Shown here: piece after piece, positions 1-8,528 of the stretch
Numbering within the stretch: position 1 is the stretch's first letter
Layout: every line of letters starts with the position of its first letter
Assembly: GCF_001426885.1 (NCBI RefSeq)
Contig: NZ_LMFP01000001.1
Span: forward strand, 250,834-314,833
Length of the DNA: 64,000 nt
Direction of reading: 5' to 3'
Source: Pelomonas sp. Root1444
GTDB taxonomy: Bacteria > Pseudomonadota > Gammaproteobacteria > Burkholderiales > Burkholderiaceae_C
The notes under the pieces: generated by a model
Database searches by the model: none
Seen by the model: the letters and a program-made list of their open reading frames with translations, nothing else
Told to the model about the DNA's origin: nothing
Position numbers and translations under genes: made by a program

Positions 1-1
1 C

Positions 2-853
2 CTGTGCGGCGCGGGTGCCGCGACGCTGCAGGCCCACGCCTGGCCGGCTTGGGACCCGCGGGGCACCGACCTCGCGCTGTTGACGGTGCCACGGCCCGCG
101 CAACTGCAGCTGGACCTGCGCGCGCTGGCCGCGCAGCCGGCCGGCGTCGGCGAGCCGGTGTGGCTGCTGGGCAGCAACGACGAGTGCAGCCTGGTGCCCG
201 CCCGCGGCCAGGTGCGCGCGTCGGCAGACGACAACCACGACCTGCGCATCGACTTCGCCGGCGTGCGCGGTGGCAGTTCCGGCGGGCCGGTGCTGAGCGG
301 GCGCGGCGTCGTCGGCCTGATGAAGTCGGCCGAGGACCTGACGACGACGGTGCACGACATCGCCGACGTGCATCAACGCGTGCAGGCGACTGCCGGCGCG
401 CTGTGGCAGCTGGAGCCGACGCGCAACATCCCGCCCGGTGACCCGCAGGCCACGCAGGTGGACCTGGCCGAGACGCTGAACGGCTATCTGCTGGTGCTGA
501 ACAACGTCTGGATGCTGCTGCAGCAGCCCACCGTGGCACGGCCGACGCTGACCGACTACGTCGCGCGCTACAACGTGGCGCTGCGCCGCTTCCTGCGCGC
601 CCGCGAGGCCCACGACGGCAGCCTCGCGCGCCACTGGCCGCAACCCGTGCTGCCCGCCTGGCGGGCGTTGCGCGAGCAGCTGTGGTCCGTGCACCTGCAT
701 TTCTGGCGCATCGACTCGCAGATGGCCGCCATCTACACCGCCCAGCGCACCAGCCCCGAGCTGCGCGCCCAGCTCGCCGAGCGCGCACCCGAGCTGCAGC
801 GCCTGGAGCAAGACACCGCGCAATTCCTGCGCCTTTTGGCCAAGGAGCCTTGA
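2..853 (+). CDS. Trypsin-like serine protease, 5'-truncated by window edge
   Basis: The reading frame is already open at base 2, so the N-terminus lies outside the window; 283 residues are visible. A DLALLTV stretch near residue 31 fits the catalytic Asp strand of trypsin-like (S1/DegP-type) peptidases. The GGSSGGPVL segment near residue 100 carries the nucleophile Ser in the usual GxSGGP context and is followed by GVVGLM. The His of the triad would be upstream of the window. The C-terminal ~150 residues are probably helical, have no motif I recognise, and are not a PDZ domain. A lipoprotein gene starts 3 nt after the stop, suggesting co-transcription. The fold is inferred from motifs only; the substrate is unknown. 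Confidence 0.7.
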   Translation: MCGAGAATLQAHAWPAWDPRGTDLALLTVPRPAQLQLDLRALAAQPAGVGEPVWLLGSNDECSLVPARGQVRASADDNHDLRIDFAGVRGGSSGGPVLSGRGVVGLMKSAEDLTTTVHDIADVHQRVQATAGALWQLEPTRNIPPGDPQATQVDLAETLNGYLLVLNNVWMLLQQPTVARPTLTDYVARYNVALRRFLRAREAHDGSLARHWPQPVLPAWRALREQLWSVHLHFWRIDSQMAAIYTAQRTSPELRAQLAERAPELQRLEQDTAQFLRLLAKEP

Positions 854-856
854 ACC

Positions 857-1306
857 ATGTCCACGTCCAATCACCGCCACTCCCACCACCCCGGCCGTGC
901 CCAGGCCGGCGCTGCGCTGCTCGCGCTGTCCCTGCTGTCGTCCTGCGGCGGCGGGGCGGAAGCGCTGATCATTCCGCTCTTCGAGTTCGGCTTCTCCGGC
1001 ACCACCGGGGCCACGAAGGTGGATATGTTCTTCGTGCCCGACACCCCCACCTCATCCAGCGGCAGCTTCAGCGGCGTCAACGTGAGCATCAACGGCGCGC
1101 CGTCCATCCTCTATGACGGCACTTACGCCAACTGCACATTCACGCTCTCGTTGCACGCCGGCAGCGTCGCCGCGCCGATTGCCGCCGGCTACAACGGGCG
1201 CTTCCTGAGCAACGACAGCATCGAGCTGGCGCCCACCAGCGGCGCTGGCCTGCCGACGCTGACGCTCAAGCGGCTCGGCACGAGCCAGCGGCAGATGGGC
1301 TGCTGA
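857..1306 (+). CDS. Small predicted lipoprotein, function unknown
   Basis: The 149-residue product has a His-rich start, a hydrophobic stretch and a lipobox ending at Cys30 (LLSSC), followed by GGG. This predicts signal peptidase II processing and membrane anchoring. The mature part is rich in Ser, Gly and Thr and looks like a small beta-structured domain, with Cys at TYANCTF and a terminal Cys that could form a disulfide. It follows the protease gene by 3 nt and is probably in the same transcript. I do not recognise the family. Confidence 0.6.
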   Translation: MSTSNHRHSHHPGRAQAGAALLALSLLSSCGGGAEALIIPLFEFGFSGTTGATKVDMFFVPDTPTSSSGSFSGVNVSINGAPSILYDGTYANCTFTLSLHAGSVAAPIAAGYNGRFLSNDSIELAPTSGAGLPTLTLKRLGTSQRQMGC

Positions 1307-1332
1307 CGCTCAGGCGGGCTGCCTTGTGGCCG

Positions 1333-1812
1333 TCAGGGCCGCGGCGGCGGGTCCTGCGGCGACAGGCCGGCGGCCGTCAGGTCGGCGTTGACCAGCGCCC
1401 AGGCGGCGTCGAAGTTGTCGGCCCGCCGCACCGGGCGGCTGGCGCGCCAGATGTCCATCAACGCGGGCAGGCGCTCGATGCCGGGGATGCCCGGGCGCAC
1501 GAGGAAGACGGTGGACAGCGCGACCAGCCCGCGCGAGGCGAAGCTGTCGATGCTGGCGCGCAGCTGGGCCATCGCGTCGGCATCCATCTGCAGGCTGCCG
1601 CGGATCTCCAGCAGGTCGCCGAAGCGGCGGTCCGCGGGCAGGCGCTTGCCGGCCAGCGCGATGGCGCGTTGCGTGGCGGCCATCAGCTCGGCATCGAAGG
1701 GCCCCTCGGCGAAAGACACCATCACGCGACCGTGCACGCCGATGCTGACGCGGCCGAAGCTGGGCTTGGCCATCGATCGTCGGGATGGAGGAAGGCTGGG
1801 ATTCGGATTCAT
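1333..1812 (-). CDS. Hypothetical protein, possibly STAS/SpoIIAA-like
   Basis: The frame gives 159 residues from the ATG at 1812; an ATG at 1773 (MAKPSFGRVSIGVHG) would give 146 and may be the true start, because the conserved-looking part begins there. Neither start has a good ribosome-binding site. The alternating strands and helices (HGRVMVSFAEGPFDAEL, FGDLLEIRGS, a final AAWALVNADL helix) resemble small SpoIIAA/STAS-like cytoplasmic proteins of Burkholderiales. No catalytic motif is visible. It is divergent from the glutathione S-transferase gene. Confidence 0.5.
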   Translation of the reverse strand: MNPNPSLPPSRRSMAKPSFGRVSIGVHGRVMVSFAEGPFDAELMAATQRAIALAGKRLPADRRFGDLLEIRGSLQMDADAMAQLRASIDSFASRGLVALSTVFLVRPGIPGIERLPALMDIWRASRPVRRADNFDAAWALVNADLTAAGLSPQDPPPRP

Positions 1813-1861
1813 GATGGCTCGGTGAAACGATTTTGCACCGCTCGATGAAGGAGTTTGACCC

Positions 1862-2482
1862 ATGTTGACTTTGTACGGCACCAAGGGTTCGGGGGCTGCC
1901 GCCGTCGAGGCCGCACTGGCCCGCGCCGGCATCGCCTACACCAGCGTGGATGCCGCATCCTGGAACCCCGGGCCCGGCTTCGATGCGCTGCTGCGTGTGA
2001 ACCCGCTGGGCCAGATCCCGACGCTGGTCCTGCCCGACGGCACCGTGATGACGGAGAGCGCGGCCATCCTCATCCACCTGGGGCTGGCGGCCCCGCCCGG
2101 CCTGCTGCTGCCGGCGGACGCCGGTGCGCGGGCGCGCGTGCTGCGCGGCCTGGTCTTCATCACGGCCAACTGCTATGCGGCCATCAGCGTCATCGACTAT
2201 CCCGAGCGCTGGTGCGAGCCCTGCGACGAGGCGATCAAGGTGCAGATCCGCGCGGGCACGCGGGCCCGGTTGCACGAGCACTGGCGGGTGTTCGCCGACG
2301 AGTTCGGCATCGGCTTCGATGCCGGCTCGCCGGGCGCCTTGGAGCTGCTGGCGACCGTCGTCTCCAAATGGTCCGGCGCGCGGGCGATGCTGCAGGCCGA
2401 GCGGCCGTCCTTCCATGCGCAGTTGCTGCGGGTGGAGCAGCATCCGGACGTCGCGCCGGTCCTGCGGCGGCATTGGCCCTGA
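1862..2482 (+). CDS. Glutathione S-transferase family protein
   Basis: The 206-residue length is normal for a cytosolic GST. Residues 1-75 form the thioredoxin-like domain, with MLTLYGTKGSGA at the start, the cis-Pro segment VNPLGQIPTLVL and the glutathione-binding MTESAAILIHL segment. Residues ~85-206 are the helical domain. GST proteins conjugate or reduce with glutathione; this one has no catalytic Cys at the first helix, so a Ser- or Tyr-type mechanism is likelier. An AAGGAG ribosome-binding site lies 8 nt before the ATG. The substrate cannot be told from sequence. Confidence 0.85.
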   Translation: MLTLYGTKGSGAAAVEAALARAGIAYTSVDAASWNPGPGFDALLRVNPLGQIPTLVLPDGTVMTESAAILIHLGLAAPPGLLLPADAGARARVLRGLVFITANCYAAISVIDYPERWCEPCDEAIKVQIRAGTRARLHEHWRVFADEFGIGFDAGSPGALELLATVVSKWSGARAMLQAERPSFHAQLLRVEQHPDVAPVLRRHWP

Positions 2483-2563
2483 CTGCCGTCAATCGATCAG
2501 TTTTCAAGAAGCGCCGCAAGCGGCGGATGGGTCCAATGGCTTCTCCCCCACCCGGAGAAACCC

Positions 2564-2839
2564 ATGAGCCTTCCCCATGCCCAAGTCGGGCCGGCCACCC
2601 GCCAGGCCGGCTGCTTCGCGGCACGCGTCGAGCGCTGGACGCGGCAGAGCCACCGCTGGCTGTCCCTCGTCTTCACGGCGGCCGTCCTCCTCAATTTCGC
2701 CGCCCGTGCCCTGCAGCCCGGCGAGCCGCCGCCGTGGATCACCTATTCGCCGTTGCCGCCGCTGTTCCTGCAGCTGTTCTCTGGTCTGTACTTGTTCGCA
2801 TTGCCTTATCTGCGGCCGCGAGGCGGTGCAGGGCGCTGA
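2564..2839 (+). CDS. Small membrane protein of unknown function
   Basis: The 91-residue product has two hydrophobic segments, roughly residues 34-50 (LSLVFTAAVLLNFAARAL) and 64-84 (PLFLQLFSGLYLFALPYL). They are separated by a Pro-rich loop and preceded by a basic N-terminus, which suggests a two-pass inner-membrane protein. A GGAG sequence sits 7 nt before the ATG. It ends 3 nt from the convergent ABC permease gene. No family is recognised. Confidence 0.6.
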   Translation: MSLPHAQVGPATRQAGCFAARVERWTRQSHRWLSLVFTAAVLLNFAARALQPGEPPPWITYSPLPPLFLQLFSGLYLFALPYLRPRGGAGR

Positions 2840-2842
2840 GGC

Positions 2843-3970
2843 TCAATCGACCGTCTGCCGATAGCGCAACAGGGCCACGCCGCCGGCAGCGGCCAGGAAG
2901 GCCAGCATGGGCCACAGCTCCGGCAACAGCTCCGCGGCGCCGGCGCCCTTCAACATGACGCCGCGCACGATGCGCAGGAAATGCGTCAGCGGCAGCAATT
3001 CGCCCAGCGCCTGCGCCCACGGCGGCATGCCGCGGAACGGGAACATGAAGCCCGACAGCAGCATGGACGGCAGGAAGAAGAAGAACGTCAGCTGAAGCGC
3101 CTGCAGCTGGTTGCGCGCCAGCGTCGAGAACGTGAAGCCCACGCCCAGGTTGGCCAGCATGAAGACGCCGATCAGCGCCAGCAGCAGCGTGGCGCTGCCC
3201 ACCATCGGCACGTCGAACAGCAGGAAGGCCGCACAGAGGATGACGCCCAGCTGCACGTAGCCCAGCACGACGTAGGGCAGGATCTTGCCGGCCATGACCT
3301 CGATGGGCCGCACCGGCGTGGCCAGCAGGTTCTCCATCGTGCCGCGCTCGCGTTCCCGCGTCATCGCCAGCGCCGTCAGCATGACCATGGTCATCGTCAG
3401 GATGGTGCCCACCAACCCCGGCACGATGTTGTAGCGCGACAGGCCTTCGGGGTTGTAGCGGCGCTGCACGCGCACCTCGGACGGCAGCGGCTGTGGCGCG
3501 CGGGAGGCCAGCGCGCCGCGCAGGTCGCGATTCAGCGCGGTGTTGCCCAGCTGGCTCAAGGCGGCGATGGCGTTGCCGCCCGCCGCGGGGTCGGTCGCAT
3601 CGGCGGCGATCAGCACGGCGGGCCTTTCGCCGCGCACGATGCGGGCGCCGAACTCGCCCGGCACGACGACGAGGAACTGGATCTCCCCGCTTTGCAGCAG
3701 AGCGTCGCCGCGCGCTTCCCCGATGCCGCTTTCGACGACGCGAAAATAACCGCTCGTCTGCAGGGCCGCGACCAGGCTGCGCGCCATGGGGCTGCTGTCC
3801 TGCGACACCACCGCCGTGGGCAGGCCCTTGGGGTCGGTGTTGATCGCGTAGCCGAACAGCACCAGCTGCAGGATGGGCACGCCGGCGGCCATCGCGAAGG
3901 TCAGGCGGTCGCGCAGCATCTGCTGCACCTCCTTGAGCGCGATGGCGAATGTGCGGGCCAGGGCTTGCAT
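2843..3970 (-). CDS. ABC-2 type transporter permease (YbhR/YbhS-like)
   Basis: This 375-residue inner-membrane permease has one N-terminal transmembrane helix (LTFAMAAGVPILQLVLFGYAI), a large periplasmic domain (~residues 45-175) and five helices in the C-terminal half. The RERERGTMENLLATPVRPIE segment before the second helix is the coupling motif of ABC-2 exporters of the YbhR/YbhS/YadH type. It is last in a leftward run TetR - HlyD-like - ATPase - permease, 5 nt behind the ATPase. The arrangement matches the E. coli cecR-ybhGFSR export system, except that only one permease is present, so a homodimer is likely. The substrate is probably a toxic hydrophobic compound (inferred). Confidence 0.88.
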   Translation of the reverse strand: MQALARTFAIALKEVQQMLRDRLTFAMAAGVPILQLVLFGYAINTDPKGLPTAVVSQDSSPMARSLVAALQTSGYFRVVESGIGEARGDALLQSGEIQFLVVVPGEFGARIVRGERPAVLIAADATDPAAGGNAIAALSQLGNTALNRDLRGALASRAPQPLPSEVRVQRRYNPEGLSRYNIVPGLVGTILTMTMVMLTALAMTRERERGTMENLLATPVRPIEVMAGKILPYVVLGYVQLGVILCAAFLLFDVPMVGSATLLLALIGVFMLANLGVGFTFSTLARNQLQALQLTFFFFLPSMLLSGFMFPFRGMPPWAQALGELLPLTHFLRIVRGVMLKGAGAAELLPELWPMLAFLAAAGGVALLRYRQTVD

Positions 3971-3975
3971 CGGTG

Positions 3976-4872
3976 TCAGGTCGCGGCGAAGTTGTCGGTG
4001 GCCTGGTCGACGAGCCGGACGAAGGCGTCTTCGAGATCGCGCGCGCCCGCCTCCCGCACGATGGCCGCCGCGGTGCCGCGCGCCAGCACGTGGCCGTAGG
4101 CGATGTAGACCAGCTCGTCGCAGCGCTCGGCCTCGTCCATGTAGTGCGTCGACACGAGCACCGTGATGCCCTCCCGGGCAAGCTGGTGGATCTGGTCCCA
4201 GAACTCGCGGCGCGCCTTGGGGTCGACGCCCGCGGTGGGCTCATCCAGCAGCAGCAGCATCGGCTGGTGCAACAGGCAGGCGGCCAGCGCCAGGCGCTGC
4301 TTCCAGCCGCCGGACAGCGTGCCGGCCAGCTGCTTCTGGCGCGTGGCCAGGCCCAGGCGCTCCAGCGCGCCGTCGACGGCCGCGCGGCGATCGGGCATCG
4401 AGAACAGCCGGGCGACGAAGTCCAGGTTCTCGCGAATCGACAGGTCTTCGTAGAGGCCGAACTTCTGCGTCATGTAGCCCACCCGGCGCTTCACCTCGGC
4501 GGCCTGGCGGCGGAAGTCCAGCCCGAGCACGCGACCTTCGCCAGCGTCCGGCGTCAGCAGGCCGCAAAGCATGCGCAGCGAGGTCGTCTTGCCGCTGCCG
4601 TTGGGACCCAGGAAGCCGACGATGCGGCCGGTGGCGATCTGCAGATCGACCTCGGCGACGACCTTGCGGCCGGCGTAGGACTTGCTCAGCGCCTTCACGT
4701 CGACGGCAAGCGTCGCTCTTTCGGTTTGGTGTTCGGGTCGAGCGCCGGGCCGCCCCAAGCCGGCCCGGGCGATGTGCTTGCCGGTCGATCCGGCAAGCAT
4801 CGCCGTCCCCTCGGGGGACCGATCGCGCGCGCCCGCGTTCAGCGAGGCGAGACTGGGCGAGGGGCTCTTCAT
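3976..4872 (-). CDS. ABC transporter ATP-binding protein with repeat-derived N-terminus
   Basis: This 298-residue ATPase powers the adjacent permease. Walker A is GPNGSGKTT, the signature is LSGGWKQR, and Walker B is LLLLDEPTAGVD, all intact; family motifs begin only at ~residue 53 (LAVDVKALSKSYAGR). The ATG at 4872 overlaps the hlyD stop as ATGA, so translational coupling is likely. Residues ~3-46 are encoded by a dispersed repeat (4735-4867) that is otherwise intergenic, giving a Gly/Ala/Arg-rich extension. A GTG at the DVKAL position could be a shorter start. E. coli YbhF carries two nucleotide-binding domains; this protein has one. Confidence 0.87.
   Translation of the reverse strand: MKSPSPSLASLNAGARDRSPEGTAMLAGSTGKHIARAGLGRPGARPEHQTERATLAVDVKALSKSYAGRKVVAEVDLQIATGRIVGFLGPNGSGKTTSLRMLCGLLTPDAGEGRVLGLDFRRQAAEVKRRVGYMTQKFGLYEDLSIRENLDFVARLFSMPDRRAAVDGALERLGLATRQKQLAGTLSGGWKQRLALAACLLHQPMLLLLDEPTAGVDPKARREFWDQIHQLAREGITVLVSTHYMDEAERCDELVYIAYGHVLARGTAAAIVREAGARDLEDAFVRLVDQATDNFAAT
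4735..4867 (+). repeat. Dispersed multi-hairpin repeat, copy R1 (inside a gene)
   Basis: It shares the blocks AGCGCCGGGCCGCCCCAAGC, GATGTGCTTGC, GCATCGCCGTCCCCTCGGGG and GCGAGGGGC with copies at 5846, 8292 and 10297. The core GTCCCCTCGGGGGAC is a perfect hairpin. Its GAGGGGC end lies directly after the hlyD stop codon (leftward reading), and the element is in frame with the ATPase start. Confidence 0.8.
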
Positions 4873-5816
4873 CTCGTGACGTCCAGCGGCTGCCCTGGAT
4901 GCAGGCGTTCGGCGTCGGCTGCGTTGACAGGTCGCGCCTCGACGAGGAAGACCAGCTTGTCGCGCTGCCCATTGGCGTAGATGACCGGCGGTGTGTACTC
5001 GGGGCCAGCGGCGATGAAGCTGATGCGCGCCGGGATGGCGGTGCCGCAGCCGTCGCAGCGCAGTTGCACCGGCGCGTCCAGCTTCAGGCCGCCCACCGCC
5101 GACTGCGGCACGTAGAACCGGGCTTTGCGGTTGGCCGGTGGCAGCAGCGCCAGCACCGGCTGGCCGGCGCCCACCCATTCGCCGGGGCGCATGAAGACGT
5201 CCTGCACGCGTGCCGGCATGGGCGCGCTCTGGCGCTTTTGCTCCACGCGCCAGGCCGTTTGCGCGCGGCCGCTCTGCGCGGCATCGGCCAGCGCGCGGGC
5301 GGCGCTGCGCTCGTCATCACGCGCCGGCAGCCGGCCCACCTGCATGGCGGCATCCAGCTCGACGACGCGGGCCCGCGCCTGGGCCAGCGCCGTCGCGGCG
5401 TCGTCCACGCGGGCCTTGGCCACGAAGCCTTGCGCCAGCAGCTCCTGCTGGCGGGTGTGGTCGATGCTGGCCAGGCGTTCGGCGGCACGTGCCTGGTCCA
5501 GCTGCGCGCGTGTGACGGCCAGCTCGGGCGCGCGCCGGCCCTTGTCGGCGTCCTGCGCCTGGGCGCGGGCGCTCCGGGCGCGGGCCTGCGCCTCGGCGTC
5601 GGCCGCCAGTTCGGGCGTGGCGTCCAGCTCGAACAGCGCCTGGCCCGCGGTCACCGCCTCGCCGGAGCGCACCGCCAGCGTCGTCAGCCGCCCGGCCACC
5701 GGCGGCGCGATGTAGACCAGCTCGGCCTCGGCATAGCCCGTCCAGCCGGCGTTGGGTTTGTCGCTGCAGCCGGCAAGCACGGCGATCAGCAGCACCACAG
5801 TCTTCATGGCTTTCAT
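4869..5816 (-). CDS. HlyD-family periplasmic adaptor lipoprotein
   Basis: The 315-residue start at 5816 (MKAMKTVVLLIAVLAGC) was chosen because it puts a clean lipobox, VLAGC with Cys17, at the N-terminus. ATG 5807 is also possible. It has the HlyD/EmrA/YbhG layout: a biotinyl-lipoyl-like half (YIAPPVAGRLTTLAVRSGEAV), a long Ala/Arg/Gln-rich helical hairpin (~residues 75-185), the second lipoyl half (VQDVFMRPGEWVGAGQPVLAL) and a beta-barrel end. The protein would bridge the inner-membrane ABC exporter to the periplasm or an outer-membrane channel. The lipid anchor differs from the membrane helix usual in HlyD proteins. Its stop overlaps the ATPase start by 4 nt. Confidence 0.85.
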   Translation of the reverse strand: MKAMKTVVLLIAVLAGCSDKPNAGWTGYAEAELVYIAPPVAGRLTTLAVRSGEAVTAGQALFELDATPELAADAEAQARARSARAQAQDADKGRRAPELAVTRAQLDQARAAERLASIDHTRQQELLAQGFVAKARVDDAATALAQARARVVELDAAMQVGRLPARDDERSAARALADAAQSGRAQTAWRVEQKRQSAPMPARVQDVFMRPGEWVGAGQPVLALLPPANRKARFYVPQSAVGGLKLDAPVQLRCDGCGTAIPARISFIAAGPEYTPPVIYANGQRDKLVFLVEARPVNAADAERLHPGQPLDVTR

Positions 5817-5845
5817 ACCGGTTATCCGTTTCTCATCGCCGCTTG

Positions 5846-5953
5846 CGGGCCGAGCGCCGGCCCGCACTGGCGATGTGCTTGGGGCTCAATGCCGCAAGCA
5901 TCACCGTCCCCCCCGGGGGAGCGGCCAAGGTACTCCTTGGACGAGGGGCTTCA
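5846..5953 (+). repeat. Dispersed multi-hairpin repeat, copy R2
   Basis: This shorter, more diverged copy has GGGCCGAGCGCCGGCCCG, GGCGATGTGCTTG, GCAAGCATCACCGTCCCCCC and GGACGAGGGGC. It fills the gap between the tetR stop codon, which it touches, and the hlyD start. In the leftward transcript it would form hairpins right after tetR. Confidence 0.75.
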
Positions 5954-6583
5954 TCACACACCGCTTGCCAGGCCCAGCAGGGCCCATTCGATGCGCTGCT
6001 GCAGCGCGGCATCGGACAGCACCTCCTCGCCCACCCCGGCCAGCAGCGCCGGCGGCACGGCGTCGATGGACTGCATGCCGCCCACCAGCAGGATGGGCGC
6101 GACGACCGCACCCATCAGGAACGTGAAGCGCGTCAGCAGCGGCTGGGGCGGCAGGCGGCCGGTGTTCTCAGCCTCCTGCATCAGCGCCAGCAGCACACCC
6201 AGGTGCCGCGGCGCGTTGGCGCGCAGGAACTGCTGCGCCACCGTCTGGCCGCCCTGGGCGTCGGCCCAGACGCGCGAGATCAGCGGCCGGTGCTCGCGCA
6301 CGAAGCGCGCGACGGTCAGCAGGGCGGCGGCCAGGCGCTGCATCACGTCGGCATCGCCCTGGATGTTCAGCGACAGCGCGCTGAACATCTCCTCGTAGTG
6401 GCGCTGCAGCAGCGCGCGCAGGAAGCCGTCCTTGCTGCCGAAGTGGTAATGGACCATGCCCGGATTCACACCCGCCGCGTCGGCCACGCGGCGCACCGAC
6501 AGGCCCGCGCAGCCCAACGCCGGGTAGAGCGCGGCGCCGGCGGCGAGCAAGGCCTGATCCTGGTCCTGGCTGGGGCGGGGCAT
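5954..6583 (-). CDS. TetR/AcrR family transcriptional regulator (CecR-like context)
   Basis: The 209-residue protein has an N-terminal helix-turn-helix at ~residues 25-50 (LSVRRVADAAGVNPGMVHYHFGSKDGFLR) and a C-terminal ligand-binding helical domain, the standard TetR layout. It is the first gene of the leftward export operon, as cecR is in E. coli ybhGFSR, so it probably represses its own operon until an exported toxic compound binds. The divergent chemoreceptor gene shares the ~125-nt upstream region. An AT-richer patch at 6590-6622 is the likely promoter/operator, but I could not define a clear dyad in it. Confidence 0.88.
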   Translation of the reverse strand: MPRPSQDQDQALLAAGAALYPALGCAGLSVRRVADAAGVNPGMVHYHFGSKDGFLRALLQRHYEEMFSALSLNIQGDADVMQRLAAALLTVARFVREHRPLISRVWADAQGGQTVAQQFLRANAPRHLGVLLALMQEAENTGRLPPQPLLTRFTFLMGAVVAPILLVGGMQSIDAVPPALLAGVGEEVLSDAALQQRIEWALLGLASGV

Positions 6584-6709
6584 GTCGATAATTATTGGTC
6601 AAGTGTTCAGTAACTACAAGTTGCGGCAAAACGTCTCTTGCCATCGATGACTGCTTCACTAGCATGCAAGACCGTGACCCGGCCGCTCGGCGGCCGCCAA
6701 GGAGATCCC

Positions 6710-8269
6710 ATGAACCTCGCTACCTGGATGCGTAGCTTCACCATCCGCACCCGCATGCAGGGCGCCATCGCACTGGTGCTGTTGATGTTCGCCGCGCTCG
6801 GCCTGACGGGCCTGCTCGGCGGCCGCGCGCTGATGGCGCTCAATGTCGACGTCACGACGCATGCCATGCACGACGTGCAGCAGCTCGGCACCATCCGCCA
6901 GGCCCTGGCCGAGGTGCGGCTGGAGGAAAAGCAGATGGTGATCGCCTACGAGGATCCGGAGCAGGTCAAGCAGTTCCGCCAGCGCTGGGAAGCGGCGGCG
7001 CAGCGGCTCCTGGTGGCGCTGCAGGACTTGCAGCAGGGCCGGCAGGAAGCCAACAAGGCCGTCGGCGCGGAGGCGCTGAAGTTCCTGCAGGACTACCGCG
7101 CTGCCGCCCAGCCGGTGCTGAGCCAGATCGAGGCGGGCGGCTTCGACACCGCCAAGGTGGCCGACCGCATGCTCAACCGCCCCAAGGCGGCCATGCGCGA
7201 GATCGAGCAGCGTGTCGAGCGCATTGGCGCCCTCATCGGTGAGCAGGCCAAGGCCAGCGAGGCCGAGTTCGCCAACGAAATGCGCCGCATCGCCTGGCGC
7301 TCGGCGGCCGTGCTGCTCATCGTCATGGTGCTCGTCGTGCCGCTGACGCTCATCAACTCGGCCACCATCACCAGCCCCATGCGCTATGCCGGCACGGTGG
7401 CCCAGGCGATTGCCGGCGGCAACCTGAACTGCGACATCCGCATCGTCGGCCGCGACGAGGCCGCCGAACTGCTGCGCGCGCTGGACTCGATGCAGACCAG
7501 CCTGCGCGGCCTGGTCAGCCAGGTCAAGGAGTCAGCACAAAGCATCGAGACGGCCAGCAGCGAGGTGGCCTCGGGCAACCAGGACCTCAGCCAGCGCACC
7601 GAGCAGGCGGCGTCCAGCCTGCAGCAGACGACCAGTTCGATGGAAGACCTGACCAGCGGCGTGCGCCATGGTGCCGATGCCGCCGGCAAGGCGCGCCAGC
7701 TCGCCGAAGGCGCCGCCGATGTGGCACGCCGCGGCGGCCGCGAGGTGGCCGAGGTCGTCACGACGATGGACGAGATCAATGCCAGCTCGCGGCGCATCGG
7801 CGACATCCTGGGCCTCATCGACAGCATCGCCTTCCAGACCAACATCCTGGCGCTGAATGCGGCCGTCGAGGCGGCACGCGCCGGCGAGCAGGGCCGCGGG
7901 TTCGCGGTCGTGGCCAGCGAGGTGCGGGCGCTGGCCCAGCGTTCGGCAGACGCGGCGCGCGAGATCAAGTCGCTGATCGCCGCCAGCGTGGAGCGCACCG
8001 AGGCCGGCGCGCGCCTCGTGCAGCATGCGGGCACGACGATGCACGAGATCGTCGAGAACGTGCAGAAGGTCAGCGACATGATCGGCGAGGTCGCGACCGG
8101 CGCGGCCGACCAGAGCGCGCGCATCGGCCAGATCAACGGCGCCGTCAGCCAGCTCGACCACATGACGCAGCAGAATGCCGCCCTCGTGGAGGAATCCGCT
8201 GCGGCTGCCGACAGCCTGCGCCAGCAGCTGCAGCTGCTGACCGGCGCGGTGGCGCAGTTCAGGACCTGA
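6710..8269 (+). CDS. Methyl-accepting chemotaxis protein
   Basis: The 519-residue product starts at the ATG at 6710, preceded by AAGGAG; an upstream in-frame ATG at 6638 has no such site. Residues ~17-37 are the first membrane helix, ~38-190 a periplasmic four-helix-bundle sensor (4HB_MCP type), ~191-215 the second helix, then HAMP. The cytoplasmic coiled coil has the conserved hairpin tip ([39 protein letters not shown]) that binds CheW/CheA. There is no C-terminal NWETF-like pentapeptide tether. It signals to the flagellar motor through CheA/CheY; the ligand is unknown and no che genes lie nearby. Confidence 0.92.
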   Translation: MNLATWMRSFTIRTRMQGAIALVLLMFAALGLTGLLGGRALMALNVDVTTHAMHDVQQLGTIRQALAEVRLEEKQMVIAYEDPEQVKQFRQRWEAAAQRLLVALQDLQQGRQEANKAVGAEALKFLQDYRAAAQPVLSQIEAGGFDTAKVADRMLNRPKAAMREIEQRVERIGALIGEQAKASEAEFANEMRRIAWRSAAVLLIVMVLVVPLTLINSATITSPMRYAGTVAQAIAGGNLNCDIRIVGRDEAAELLRALDSMQTSLRGLVSQVKESAQSIETASSEVASGNQDLSQRTEQAASSLQQTTSSMEDLTSGVRHGADAAGKARQLAEGAADVARRGGREVAEVVTTMDEINASSRRIGDILGLIDSIAFQTNILALNAAVEAARAGEQGRGFAVVASEVRALAQRSADAAREIKSLIAASVERTEAGARLVQHAGTTMHEIVENVQKVSDMIGEVATGAADQSARIGQINGAVSQLDHMTQQNAALVEESAAAADSLRQQLQLLTGAVAQFRT

Positions 8270-8291
8270 CCCGGCCTGGCCGCCGTGCATT

Positions 8292-8423
8292 GGGGCCGAG
8301 CGCCGGGCCGCCCCAAGCCGGCCCGTCTGGCGGTGCTCGCGGCTCAACGCCGCGGGCATCGCCCTCCCCTCGGGGGACCGGCCAGCCTCGCCGCGTTCAG
8401 CAGGCGAGTCTGGACGAGGGGCC
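8292..8423 (+). repeat. Dispersed multi-hairpin repeat, copy R3
   Basis: This is one of the two fullest copies. It has GGGCCGCCCCAAGCCGGCCC, hairpin GCGGCTCAACGCCGC, hairpin TCCCCTCGGGGGA, and CTCGCC/GGCGAG arms around GCGTTCAGCA, ending TGGACGAGGGGCC. It lies between the chemoreceptor and the metX leader, and its right end abuts the -10 box of the metX promoter. Confidence 0.8.
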
Positions 8424-8429
8424 TACAAT
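8424..8429 (+). promoter_or_regulatory. Putative -10 box (TACAAT) of the metX-metW operon
   Basis: TACAAT matches the sigma-70 -10 consensus at five of six positions. It would start transcription near 8435, at the 5' edge of the SAM-II aptamer. A -35 box at normal spacing is poor, and that side is supplied by the end of repeat R3. Confidence 0.45.
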
Positions 8430-8433
8430 CCCT

Positions 8434-8486
8434 CAGCGCCGATTTGTTCCGGATTGCGGGCGCTCTACAAATGCCGCTAAACAGGG
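8434..8486 (+). promoter_or_regulatory. SAM-II riboswitch aptamer upstream of metX
   Basis: The P1 arms AGCGCC (8435-8440) and GGCGCT (8459-8464) enclose a GATTTG...CCGGATTGC loop. They are followed by ACAAATGCCGCTAAACAGGG, which closely follows the SAM-II conserved pattern (loop GAUUU..CCG.AUUGC and tail AUAAAUG..GCUAAA.AGGG). SAM-II RNAs fold as an H-type pseudoknot that binds S-adenosylmethionine and represses methionine-synthesis genes. The position directly before the homoserine acyltransferase gene fits. This was recognised from memory of the consensus; a covariance search was not run. Confidence 0.82.
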
Positions 8487-8494
8487 CTCCGAGC

Positions 8495-8528
8495 AACCGG
8501 CGTCCCGCAACAGTGGCGCCGGTTTTTT
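8495..8528 (+). terminator. Rho-independent terminator within the metX leader
   Basis: AACCGGCG (8495-8502) pairs perfectly with CGCCGGTT (8517-8524), and the stem runs into a six-T tract. Its loop contains CCCGCAA (8504-8510), fully complementary to TTGCGGG (8454-8460) in the aptamer. The two pairings exclude each other, so SAM-controlled attenuation is likely. Confidence 0.75.

Noticed and set aside
6590-6622. TetR operator upstream of tetR
   Set aside because: The patch is AT-richer, but no dyad with convincing arms could be drawn, so it is not listed as a site.
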